From an uncultured bacterium (GTDB lineage: Bacteria > Bacteroidota > Bacteroidia > Bacteroidales > Bacteroidaceae): 64,000 nucleotides of DNA. The position numbers and the translations under genes were made by a program. Below are positions 1 through 7,321 of the stretch, one piece after another. Where the stretch lies: assembly GCA_905215555.1 (NCBI GenBank), contig CAJMQU010000014.1, positions 1 through 64,000 on the forward strand, given 5' to 3'. The notes under the pieces are model-generated. The model was not told the DNA's origin. It saw only the letters and a list, made by a program, of their open reading frames with translations, and did no database searches. The stretch's first letter is position 1. Every line of letters starts with the position of its first letter.

Positions 1-54
1 CCAACGACCCCGAGATTACAAATCACGTGCTCTGGCCAGCTGAGCTAAAGAGGC
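1..54 (-). tRNA. tRNA-Thr (TGT anticodon), 3' part cut off by the window edge
   Basis: On the minus strand the gene starts GCCTCTTTAGCTCAGC at position 54. It has the D-arm (GCTC...GAGC) and a seven-base anticodon loop TTTGTAA, with anticodon TGT at positions 20-18. Only 54 bases lie inside the window, so the T-arm and 3' acceptor strand are missing. The anticodon stem shows one T-T apposition. tRNA-Thr next to hpf/xerC/rpsU is the usual Bacteroides arrangement, where a tRNA cluster and tuf follow (known synteny, not visible here). Confidence 0.85.
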
Positions 55-103
55 AGTTACTCAAAAATGCAACCGTTACGTTCTATCGCGAGCGAAACGG
101 CTG

Positions 104-134
104 CAAATTTAGGCATTTATTTCTTTTCCGCAAA
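104..134 (-). promoter_or_regulatory. Bacteroides-type promoter for the tRNA-Thr gene
   Basis: On the minus strand a -33 box TTTG (134-131) lies exactly 19 bp from a -7 box TAAATTTG (111-104), matching the consensus TTTG-N19-21-TAnnTTTG. Transcription would start near position 97, about 43 bases before the tRNA 5' end. So the tRNA is probably transcribed independently of hpf, whose stop codon is just upstream. Confidence 0.65.
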
Positions 135-148
135 ATTTTAGCGAAATT

Positions 149-448
149 TTATTTGCTCCGTTGTTTTTCCTTGTACTTAACCAGTTGTTTTTCTAAGGCT
201 TCGACACCCAAATCCACCGCCTCTTCAAACGTATCGCAGATTTTACTAGCATAAAAATCACCATTAGGAACAATAACTTTCACGCCAGCTTCCTTATTTT
301 CTGCAGCCTCCGGCTTAACTACCTTTAATGACACCTCTACTTTCTTTATATCATCGTAATACTTCTCCAACTTTGCAACTTTCTTCTGAATAAAAGACTG
401 CAATTGCTCTGACGCATCAAAGTGAATTGATTGAATTCTTACTTCCAT
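149..448 (-). CDS. hpf: Ribosome hibernation-promoting factor, short HPF/RaiA (S30AE) family
   Basis: The 99-residue protein starts MEVRIQSIHFDAS and consists of one S30AE domain: a beta strand, a helix with many Lys and Glu, then KKVEVSLKVV and a C-terminal helix. Proteins of this family bind the 30S subunit in the mRNA/tRNA channel and idle ribosomes when growth slows. The reading frame stays open to 511, but I choose the ATG at 448: homologs start here and a perfect Shine-Dalgarno sits 5 bases upstream. The gene follows xerC by 16 bases and is probably the last gene of an rpsU-xerC-hpf operon. Its length fits short HPF, not the long dimerising form. Confidence 0.9.
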   Translation of the reverse strand: MEVRIQSIHFDASEQLQSFIQKKVAKLEKYYDDIKKVEVSLKVVKPEAAENKEAGVKVIVPNGDFYASKICDTFEEAVDLGVEALEKQLVKYKEKQRSK

Positions 449-452
449 ACTT

Positions 453-460
453 ACCTCCTT
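453..460 (-). promoter_or_regulatory. Strong Shine-Dalgarno (AAGGAGGT) in front of hpf
   Basis: On the minus strand the sequence between the xerC stop and the hpf ATG contains AAGGAGGT, with 5 bases between GGAGGT and the ATG counted after the final GT. It decides the hpf start at 448. Full Shine-Dalgarno sites are rare in Bacteroidetes, whose 16S tail is held by bS21, bS18 and bS6 (established); bS21 is encoded two genes upstream here. Confidence 0.75.
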
Positions 461-464
461 ACTT

Positions 465-1349
465 TTAGGCTCGAGGATGAGCCTGGTTATACACTTTTTT
501 AAGCTCTTCAAAAGTAGTATGCGTATAAACCTCCGTAGTCGCTAAACTTTCATGTCCAAGAAGCTCCTTTATCGCACCGAGTTCTGCATCGTTATTCAGC
601 ATAGCCGTAGCAAAAGTATGCCTCAACACATGTGGACTACGTTTTTTCAACGTCACTACCTTCGAAAGGTTTCGTTTCACAAGATTTTCTACAATACTGC
701 GGGAAAGCCGCTCCCCATTCTCCCGGACAAAAAAAGCATCCGAACAGACCGATACCGACTCATTCCTAACATTGACATACTCCGTCATTGCTATTTTCAT
801 TTCTTCATCAAAAGGTATCAAACGTTGTTTATTTCGTTTCCCCGTCACTTTTATAAGCAAAGAGGAGAAATCCACATCTTTATCATCCAGTCCGATTAAT
901 TCCGAAAGCCTCATACCTGTAGTATAAAACATTTCAATAATCATATGGTCACGACACCCTTTAAAACCTCCACCGAAATCAAATTCATCCAGCAATTTAT
1001 CCATTTCACTTTCTTTTAAGAAAGCAGGCAGTGGCCTTCTATTTTTAGGACCAACAACCTTTTGCAACGGATTCACTATCACCTCACCCCTCCGTAAAAG
1101 GAATTTATAAAATGACCTGAGTGAACTTAACTTCCGGTTTATCGAAGTAGAAGTATATCCCTTGTCCATCAATAAAACAATCCATTCGCGAACAAGTTCA
1201 GCCTTCACCTCAGATGGAGCAGAATCTCCAATTTCCTCCCTGGCAAATTCTTCAAACTGACGAAGATCTTCCCGATAAGATTTTATGGTCTCTTCGGAAT
1301 AGTTCCGTTCATACTGAAGATAGTCAAGAAAAGAGTTTGTCAACCACAT
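465..1349 (-). CDS. xerC: Tyrosine recombinase XerC/XerD, chromosome dimer resolution
   Basis: This 294-residue protein has an N-terminal SAM-like core-binding domain (about 1-95) and a C-terminal phage-integrase catalytic domain (about 107-288). The full catalytic set is visible: Arg147 (TTGMRLSEL), Lys171 (TGKRNKQR), His240 and Arg243 (HVLRHTFA), His266 (LLGHESL) and the nucleophile Tyr275 (TTEVYTHTT). Length and position beside rpsU and hpf mark it as the housekeeping Xer recombinase that acts at dif, not a mobile-element integrase. XerC and XerD cannot be told apart with certainty here. The gap to rpsU (71 bases) holds only a weak 8-bp hairpin, so co-transcription with rpsU is likely. Confidence 0.88.
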   Translation of the reverse strand: MWLTNSFLDYLQYERNYSEETIKSYREDLRQFEEFAREEIGDSAPSEVKAELVREWIVLLMDKGYTSTSINRKLSSLRSFYKFLLRRGEVIVNPLQKVVGPKNRRPLPAFLKESEMDKLLDEFDFGGGFKGCRDHMIIEMFYTTGMRLSELIGLDDKDVDFSSLLIKVTGKRNKQRLIPFDEEMKIAMTEYVNVRNESVSVCSDAFFVRENGERLSRSIVENLVKRNLSKVVTLKKRSPHVLRHTFATAMLNNDAELGAIKELLGHESLATTEVYTHTTFEELKKVYNQAHPRA

Positions 1350-1420
1350 ATATCATTACATCAAAATCATGCAACGAATGTATGAAAAGAATTCAATAAT
1401 TCAAAGGAAATTACGAATTA

Positions 1421-1612
1421 TTAATCTTCTACTTGCTGAAGTTGTTGTACGTAAACTGCACGTTCTTTCTTAAGTCTTTTAACAACAGACGGTTTGTCAA
1501 ACTGTTGCCTACTTCTTAATTCCTTAACGATACCAGTTTTCTCAAATTTTCTTTTAAACTTCTTCAGCGCTTTTTCGATGTTTTCGCCTTCTTTTACAGG
1601 TACTACAATCAT
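1421..1612 (-). CDS. rpsU: 30S ribosomal protein bS21
   Basis: This 63-residue basic protein starts MIVVPVKEGENIEKALKKFKRKFEKTG and has the bS21 pattern of a short strand followed by two charged helices. bS21 binds the 30S platform; in Bacteroidetes it helps to bury the 3' tail of 16S rRNA, which explains why this phylum rarely uses Shine-Dalgarno pairing. The start is preceded by an A-rich leader (AATAAAAAGAA) without any Shine-Dalgarno, unlike hpf downstream. A consensus promoter lies at 1697-1667. It is the first gene of the rpsU-xerC-hpf group. Confidence 0.93.
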   Translation of the reverse strand: MIVVPVKEGENIEKALKKFKRKFEKTGIVKELRSRQQFDKPSVVKRLKKERAVYVQQLQQVED

Positions 1613-1666
1613 TTTCTTTTTATTAAGATGTTAATGGTTTAAAAATCTCACGATCAAATCGAGCGG

Positions 1667-1697
1667 CAAAATTACACATACTTTCTTTATTCACAAA
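1667..1697 (-). promoter_or_regulatory. Promoter of the rpsU-xerC-hpf operon
   Basis: On the minus strand a -33 TTTG (1697-1694) is followed after 19 bp by a -7 TAATTTTG (1674-1667). The start of transcription would be near 1660, giving a leader of about 48 bases before the rpsU ATG. The rest of the 322-base gap between rpsU and the aminopeptidase gene (1613-1934) holds this promoter, a TATCTTTG -7 box at 1894-1901 for the plus-strand gene without a clear -33 partner, and nothing else recognised. Confidence 0.7.
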
Positions 1698-1934
1698 ACT
1701 TTCTGCAAAAAAAACTGCAAAAAGAGGAAAGTTTATCCTATCTCAAACTTCTTCTGGCAGAGGAAGAAAGCAAACTAATCGGGAATGCACTAAGAACTAA
1801 TCTCCAGACTGCAAGAAACTAATTGTCGAAATTAGTTTCTAATATTACAGCGGATAAAGTATAGTGACCCACAAAATATTCAAAGAAAGTGAGTATCTTT
1901 GAGGGATTAATATTACACCTTAATTATATATCAT

Positions 1935-3716
1935 ATGAATCATGTAATAAACAATCGGATTCAAACCTTACGGACATTATTCAACCGTGAAGGAATACAA
2001 GCCTTTATTATTCCGAGCACAGACCCACATTTAAGTGAATATGTTGCCCCTCATTGGAAATCCCGGGAATGGATTTCCGGCTTTACAGGTTCGGCAGGAA
2101 CCGTTGTCGTCACTACCAGCAAGGCAGGACTGTGGACCGACTCCCGCTATTTTCTCCAAGCTGCCCAGCAATTGGAAGATACGGAAATAGAACTTTATAA
2201 AGAAATGCTTCCCGAAACACCCAGTATTTCCACATTCTTATGTACGCAGTTAAATCCGGGTGATACAGTCGGCATTGACGGAAAAATGTTTTCTGTGGAA
2301 GAAGTGGAAAGGTTGCGGAGCGAGCTACAAAAATGCCAGATAGAAATAAAAAATATTCCGGACCCAATGGAGGAGTTATGGAGTGACCGCCCACCGATGC
2401 CAGAGGCTCCCGCTTTCATTCATGACACCAAGTATGCCGGAAAAAGCTGTATGGAAAAAATCTCCATCATCCGCGAAGAAATGAAAAAGTGCAATGCCAA
2501 AGCATTACTCCTGCCTGCCCTGGACGAAATAGCCTGGACATTAAATTTACGAGGTAATGACGTTCATTGCAATCCCGTAATTGTCAGCTATCTACTGATT
2601 GAAGAGCGGGATATACACTATTTTATCCAACCGAAAAAAATCACTACTGAAGTTGCTGAATATCTGAAAACAGCCGGAGTAAACCTACACCCTTATGAAG
2701 AAGTGGAAACGTATCTCAAACAAATAAAGGTTGAAAGCCTGCTCATTAATCCGGCAAAAACTAATTACGCAGCATACTCGGCCGTCAACCCCAACTGCAA
2801 AATTATCCACAATGTCTCTCCAGTCACATTACTGAAAGCGATCCGCAACGAGCAGGAAATTGCCGGAATACACACTGCCATGCAACGGGATGGAGTCGCA
2901 CTAGTGAAATTCCTAAAATGGCTGGAAGAAGCAGTTCCATCAGGTAAAGAAACAGAAATCAGTGTAGACAAAAAGCTGCACGACTTCCGCACAGAGCAAG
3001 ATTTATATATGGGTGAAAGCTTCGACACAATTGCCGGATACAAAGAACATGGCGCTATCGTGCATTATGAGGCTACGCCCGAAACGGATGTTCCTCTGAA
3101 ACCGGAAGGTTTTCTGTTATTAGACTCCGGTGCACAATATCTGGATGGGACAACCGACATTACGCGTACTATTGCGTTGGGAGAGTTAACTGAAGAAGAG
3201 AAAACGGACTATACTCTGATATTGAAAGGGCACATTGCATTGGCGATGGCTAAATTTCCCGCTGGCACACGGGGGGCACAACTGGACGTACTGGCACGTA
3301 TGCCGATATGGCAACGAGGCATGAACTTCCTGCACGGCACTGGGCACGGAGTCGGACATTTTCTGAATGTACACGAAGGCCCGCAAAGCATCCGCATGAA
3401 CGAAAATCCGGTGACACTGCAATTAGGCATGCTGACTTCCAATGAACCGGGAGTATATAAAGCCGGCAGTCACGGAGTGCGCACCGAGAACCTTGTATTA
3501 GTGATTCCGGCAGGTGAAGGTATGTTCGGTGATTATCTGCAATTCGAAACGGTCACTCTTTGTCCTATCTGCAAGAAGGGTATCATTAAAGAATTACTGA
3601 CCAAAGAAGAAATCGAATGGTTCAACGGATATCATCAGACAGTATATGAAAAATTATCGCCAAGCCTAAACAAAGAAGAGCTGGCATGGTTGAAAGAAGC
3701 GACAAGTAGTTTATAA
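1935..3716 (+). CDS. Xaa-Pro aminopeptidase, M24B family (aminopeptidase P)
   Basis: This 593-residue cytosolic metallopeptidase removes N-terminal residues that precede proline. It has the three-part form of eukaryotic-type aminopeptidase P: two creatinase-N-like domains (about 5-300), the pita-bread catalytic domain (about 310-530) and a C-terminal M24C extension (about 535-593). All five metal ligands are present with spacing identical or nearly identical to human XPNPEP1: Asp397 and Asp408 (DSGAQYLDGTTD), His471 (HGTGHGVGH), Glu504 (SNEPGVY) and Glu518 (RTENL). No signal peptide is seen. A -7 box TATCTTTG (1894-1901) precedes it. A gamma-carbonic-anhydrase-like gene follows 27 bases downstream and is probably co-transcribed. 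Confidence 0.92.
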   Translation: MNHVINNRIQTLRTLFNREGIQAFIIPSTDPHLSEYVAPHWKSREWISGFTGSAGTVVVTTSKAGLWTDSRYFLQAAQQLEDTEIELYKEMLPETPSISTFLCTQLNPGDTVGIDGKMFSVEEVERLRSELQKCQIEIKNIPDPMEELWSDRPPMPEAPAFIHDTKYAGKSCMEKISIIREEMKKCNAKALLLPALDEIAWTLNLRGNDVHCNPVIVSYLLIEERDIHYFIQPKKITTEVAEYLKTAGVNLHPYEEVETYLKQIKVESLLINPAKTNYAAYSAVNPNCKIIHNVSPVTLLKAIRNEQEIAGIHTAMQRDGVALVKFLKWLEEAVPSGKETEISVDKKLHDFRTEQDLYMGESFDTIAGYKEHGAIVHYEATPETDVPLKPEGFLLLDSGAQYLDGTTDITRTIALGELTEEEKTDYTLILKGHIALAMAKFPAGTRGAQLDVLARMPIWQRGMNFLHGTGHGVGHFLNVHEGPQSIRMNENPVTLQLGMLTSNEPGVYKAGSHGVRTENLVLVIPAGEGMFGDYLQFETVTLCPICKKGIIKELLTKEEIEWFNGYHQTVYEKLSPSLNKEELAWLKEATSSL

Positions 3717-3743
3717 TAAAGTCATTAATAACCTTATATAGAA

Positions 3744-4259
3744 ATGGCATTAATAAAATCAGTAAGAGGTTTTACTCCTGAGTTTGGAGAAAACTGTTTT
3801 TTGGCTGACAATACAGTCATCATCGGAGACGTAAAGATGGGCCGTGATTGTAGTATCTGGTTCAGCACAGTGTTACGCGGAGATGTAAACTCCATCCGTA
3901 TCGGTAATGGAGTGAACATACAGGACGGTAGTGTACTGCACACATTATATGAAAAATCAACGATTGAAATAGGAAATCACGTCTCCGTGGGACATAATGT
4001 AACCATTCACGGAGCCACTATCAAGGACTATGCATTAGTAGGGATGGGATCGACGATTCTCGACCATGCAGTAGTGGGCGAAGGGGCTATTGTAGCAGCA
4101 GGTTCTTTGATTCTGAGCAATACAATAATCGAGCCGGGAAGTATCTGGGGCGGTGTACCGGCTAAGTTCATTAAGAAGGTAGACCCCGCACAAGCCAAGG
4201 AATTGAACCAGAAGATAGCACATAACTACCTGATGTATTCTGACTGGTACAAAGAGTGA
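3744..4259 (+). CDS. Gamma-carbonic anhydrase family protein (left-handed beta-helix)
   Basis: The 171-residue protein is built of hexapeptide repeats (for example IIGDVKMGRDCSIW and VNIQDGSVLH) with a C-terminal helix. The three Zn-binding histidines of gamma carbonic anhydrases are present: His66 (SVLHTLY), His84 and His89 (VGHNVTIHG). This is the YrdA/PaaY-like branch, short relative to Cam because it lacks the acidic loop, so carbonic anhydrase activity cannot be assumed. It is cytosolic and trimeric in known relatives. It is probably expressed with the aminopeptidase gene upstream. A long hairpin follows the stop codon and separates it from convergent waaA. Confidence 0.85.
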   Translation: MALIKSVRGFTPEFGENCFLADNTVIIGDVKMGRDCSIWFSTVLRGDVNSIRIGNGVNIQDGSVLHTLYEKSTIEIGNHVSVGHNVTIHGATIKDYALVGMGSTILDHAVVGEGAIVAAGSLILSNTIIEPGSIWGGVPAKFIKKVDPAQAKELNQKIAHNYLMYSDWYKE

Positions 4260-4286
4260 GTGATTAAAAAAGGGATATGAAAAGAC

Positions 4287-4355
4287 GATAAAGTGATAGG
4301 GTGATAAAATGGTAACATACTTTACATTACCGCTTCACCACCCTATCACTTTATC
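4287..4355. terminator. Long inverted repeat between convergent genes, probable two-way terminator
   Basis: A perfect 17-bp repeat (GATAAAGTGATAGGGTG at 4287-4303 with its complement at 4339-4355) encloses 35 bases in which GGTAA (4311-4315) can pair with TTACC (4327-4331). It lies between the convergent carbonic-anhydrase-like gene and waaA. The arms have moderate GC and no long U-tract on either side, so a small structured repeat element remains possible. Confidence 0.55.
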
Positions 4356-4393
4356 ATTCCTTATCTCTCTATCCTGCTCGAGAACTTTCCTTT

Positions 4394-5614
4394 TTAGAAA
4401 TTAATCATATTCAAAACCTTATTCGTAGCTCCGGCATTACTAGTGACATAATACCCGGCATTTGTTCCGGTTTCCCGCAGGAAGACTTTATCCGCCAACA
4501 TTCGGTCGAGCAATTCTTTCAATTCCTCATAATTTTTGATGGAGAAGGCGCCCTTGGCTTCGATCAGTTGAGTGGCTTCCATAAACTTCTGATATTTAGG
4601 GCCGAAGATAACAGGAATGCCATAAACTGCTGCTTCCAACGTATTATGAATACCTACTCCGAAGCCACCGCCAATGTAGGCAATCTCACCATAACGATAG
4701 ATAGAAGAAAGCAAACCGAAGCAATCAATAATCAGGCAATCAGCCTTCTGCACATTTTTCTCATCAGCACGGGTATAACGTACATAGGGGCGTTTCAATT
4801 TCCGGATAATCTCTACCAGATGATTTTCATCTATCACATGCGGAGCGATTATCAGTTTCACTTCCGGATGATTATTGAAATATTCAATGAACAGATCTTC
4901 ATCCGGCTGCCAGGAACTACCGGCTACGAAAGTCATCGTATTGTTCTTAAAGAGCTTTACCAAAGGAAGGTCTTTCGCCTCTTCACGTATCTGCAACACA
5001 CGGTCAAAACGCGTATCGCCTACCACCGTCACACGGTTGATACCTATTTTTGCCAAATAGCGTTTGGAACGCTCATTCTGCACAAACAAATGGTCAAAAT
5101 TGCGCAATACATGGCGATAAGTGCCTCCATACCACTTGAAGAAGATTTGTCCACGGCGGAATATAGATGACACACTGTACACCGGAATACGCCGTTTATG
5201 CAATTCATTCAGATAATTCTTCCAGAATTCATACTTGATGAAGAATGCCATACAAGGATTGGCTATATCCAGAAACTTCTTCACATTCCGAGGTTTATCG
5301 AACGGCAGGTAACACACCACATCCGCTCCACGATAATTCTTACGCACCTCGTACCCTGAAGGAGAAAAGAACGTCAGCAATATTCCGTAATCAGGATACT
5401 TGGCACGTATCTTCTCAATCAAGGGACGCCCCTGTTCAAATTCACCTAAAGAAGCAGCATGAAACCAAATATAACGCACATCTTTTTCCAATTGCTGTCT
5501 GAGAAGTTCATACACCACCCAATGCCCCTTCATCATTTTACGGGGCTTACGGCTGAACGGAGCCGCCAGATGCACCAAAAGGTCATAGATGCCTATCGCA
5601 AGGTCGTAAAGCAT
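4394..5614 (-). CDS. waaA: 3-deoxy-D-manno-octulosonic acid (Kdo) transferase
   Basis: This 406-residue GT-B glycosyltransferase transfers Kdo from CMP-Kdo to lipid A precursor at the inner face of the cytoplasmic membrane. The N-terminal hydrophobic anchor (MLYDLAIGIYDLLVHLAAPF) is followed by the donor-domain signature HAASLGEFEQGRPLI, and later FVAGSSWQPDEDLF, LIIAPH and the C-terminal YIGGGFGVGIHNTLEAAVYG typical of WaaA. The frame is open to 5671, but the first 19 residues come from an A/T-rich repeat and are not conserved, so I start at the ATG at 5614. gltX lies upstream on the same strand, separated by the A/T repeat. Confidence 0.9.
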   Translation of the reverse strand: MLYDLAIGIYDLLVHLAAPFSRKPRKMMKGHWVVYELLRQQLEKDVRYIWFHAASLGEFEQGRPLIEKIRAKYPDYGILLTFFSPSGYEVRKNYRGADVVCYLPFDKPRNVKKFLDIANPCMAFFIKYEFWKNYLNELHKRRIPVYSVSSIFRRGQIFFKWYGGTYRHVLRNFDHLFVQNERSKRYLAKIGINRVTVVGDTRFDRVLQIREEAKDLPLVKLFKNNTMTFVAGSSWQPDEDLFIEYFNNHPEVKLIIAPHVIDENHLVEIIRKLKRPYVRYTRADEKNVQKADCLIIDCFGLLSSIYRYGEIAYIGGGFGVGIHNTLEAAVYGIPVIFGPKYQKFMEATQLIEAKGAFSIKNYEELKELLDRMLADKVFLRETGTNAGYYVTSNAGATNKVLNMINF

Positions 5615-5623
5615 ACTTATTGA

Positions 5624-5710
5624 ATTAAAAATTAAAAAATTAAAAATTAAAAAAGAGCAACCCATGCCCAAGCAGTATTTCTCATTTTTTAATTTTTAAT
5701 TTTCAATTAA
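5624..5710. repeat. A/T-rich inverted repeat between gltX and waaA
   Basis: Repeated AATTAAAAATTAAAAAA units at 5624-5655 face a complementary run TTTTTTAATTTTTAATTTTCAATTA at roughly 5686-5710. Together they can fold into a long A-U hairpin around a loop of about 30 bases. It may act as the gltX terminator or the waaA leader. The low complexity makes any function uncertain. Confidence 0.4.
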
Positions 5711-7224
5711 GAAAGTACTTCAATTGCACGCTTCATGCGCGCCAGTGTCTCTTCTTTACCTAACACCCAGGAGATGTCGAACATATGCGGGCCTTTTCCC
5801 TCGCCTACCAGTGTCAGACGGAACGCATTCATTATATTTCCAGTATGGTATCCTTTCTCAGCAATCCAGTCCATTATTATCTTTTCCTGGTTTTCAATAC
5901 CGAAGTCCTCGATACCCGCCAAGACCTCCATTAATTCGGTCATGCACTGAGCCGAATCTTCTTTCCAGCGTTTCTTCACGGTCTTTTCATCATACTCGGT
6001 CGGAGCTACGAAGAAGAAGCTGCTGGCTTCCCAAAGTTCGCGTACGAAACTCACGCGGTTCTTCATCATGCCCACTACTGTCACTACTTTCTCAAATGGA
6101 GCTTCCACGCCATGTTCTTTCAGAACGGGGACAAAAAGTTCCGCTATTTCTTCATCCGGTTTCAACAGAATATATTCATGATTGAACCAGATACCTTTCT
6201 TGAAATCAAATTTAGCACCAGACTTGCTGCAATGGCTCAGGTCAAACAGCTTTATCAGTTCTTCCATTGACATGATTTCCTGGTCGTTGCCCGGATTCCA
6301 GCCCAACAGAGCCAGAAAATTAATAACCGCTTCGGGCAGATAGCCGGATTCACGGTATCCGGAAGACACCTCACCCGTTTTAGGATCATGCCATTCCAGC
6401 GGAAAAACGGGAAAACCAAGACGGTCGCCGTCACGTTTGCTCAACTTGCCGTTTCCTTCCGGCTTCAGCAGCAAAGGCAGGTGGGCAAAAGCCGGCATCG
6501 TGTCTTCCCAGCCAAAAGCACGGTACAGTAATACGTGCAACGGCGCAGAAGGCAACCATTCCTCACCGCGAATCACATGGGAAACTTCCATCAAATGATC
6601 GTCTACGATATTTGCCAAGTGATAAGTAGGCAGTTCATCGGCTGATTTATAAAGCACCTTATCGTCAAGAATGGAAGAATTAATGATTACCTCACCACGA
6701 ATAAGGTCGTTGACGTGTACGTCTTCGTTGGGTTCTATTTTGAAACGAACCACATATTGTTTGCCTTCGGCAATCAGTGCATCCACCTCTTCTTTTGACA
6801 GTGTCAGCGAATTGCGCATCTGCATACGGGTAGAAGCATCATACTGGAAATTTGCAATCCTGGCACGCTTGGCATCCAGTTCTTCCGGAGTATCAAAAGC
6901 GATATAAGCCTTACCGGCGTCAAGCAACACTTTCACATACTTCTTGTATATTTCACGACGTTCGGACTGACGGTACGGGCCATGGTTTCCTCCGAAACTG
7001 ACTCCCTCATCGAACGGGATGCCCAACCACTTGAACGATTCCAAGATATATTCTTCCGCACCCGGCACAAAGCGGTTACTATCAGTATCTTCAATACGGA
7101 AAATCATATCGCCTCCATGTTGGCGTGCAAAAAGATAATTGTATAATGCTGTACGCACACCACCAATGTGCAAAGCCCCCGTAGGACTTGGGGCAAAACG
7201 AACTCTGACTCTTCTTTCTGTCAT
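5707..7224 (-). CDS. gltX: Glutamate-tRNA ligase
   Basis: This 505-residue class I aminoacyl-tRNA synthetase charges tRNA-Glu. The Rossmann fold begins RVRVRFAPSPTGALHIGG, with HIGG at residues 19-22, and the second class I motif is KLSKR at 260-264 (GNGKLSKRDGD). The C-terminal third is the helical anticodon-binding domain of the bacterial discriminating-length enzyme. I start at the second ATG (7224) because homologs begin MxERKVRVRFAPSPTG; an ATG three codons upstream (7233) is possible. A -7 box TAATTTTG at 7263-7256 precedes it, divergent from the HD-phosphodiesterase gene. Confidence 0.95.
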   Translation of the reverse strand: MTERRVRVRFAPSPTGALHIGGVRTALYNYLFARQHGGDMIFRIEDTDSNRFVPGAEEYILESFKWLGIPFDEGVSFGGNHGPYRQSERREIYKKYVKVLLDAGKAYIAFDTPEELDAKRARIANFQYDASTRMQMRNSLTLSKEEVDALIAEGKQYVVRFKIEPNEDVHVNDLIRGEVIINSSILDDKVLYKSADELPTYHLANIVDDHLMEVSHVIRGEEWLPSAPLHVLLYRAFGWEDTMPAFAHLPLLLKPEGNGKLSKRDGDRLGFPVFPLEWHDPKTGEVSSGYRESGYLPEAVINFLALLGWNPGNDQEIMSMEELIKLFDLSHCSKSGAKFDFKKGIWFNHEYILLKPDEEIAELFVPVLKEHGVEAPFEKVVTVVGMMKNRVSFVRELWEASSFFFVAPTEYDEKTVKKRWKEDSAQCMTELMEVLAGIEDFGIENQEKIIMDWIAEKGYHTGNIMNAFRLTLVGEGKGPHMFDISWVLGKEETLARMKRAIEVLS

Positions 7225-7255
7225 ATTTTGCATTACTTATGAGATAATTAGACGG

Positions 7256-7263
7256 CAAAATTA
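7256..7263 (-). promoter_or_regulatory. Probable -7 box for gltX
   Basis: TAATTTTG on the minus strand matches TAnnTTTG and would place the transcription start about 15-25 bases before the gltX ATG. No TTTG was found at the expected -33 position, so support is partial. Confidence 0.4.
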
Positions 7264-7321
7264 AACCTTTTTTTCCACACTAATGTTTTTTTTTGTACTT
7301 TTCGCAAAAAATTCAACTGAT

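Noticed and set aside
465..1349. Tyrosine recombinase read as a phage or conjugative-element integrase next to a tRNA
   Set aside because: The neighbours are rpsU and hpf, the length is that of XerC/XerD, and there is no element cargo or direct repeat at the tRNA.
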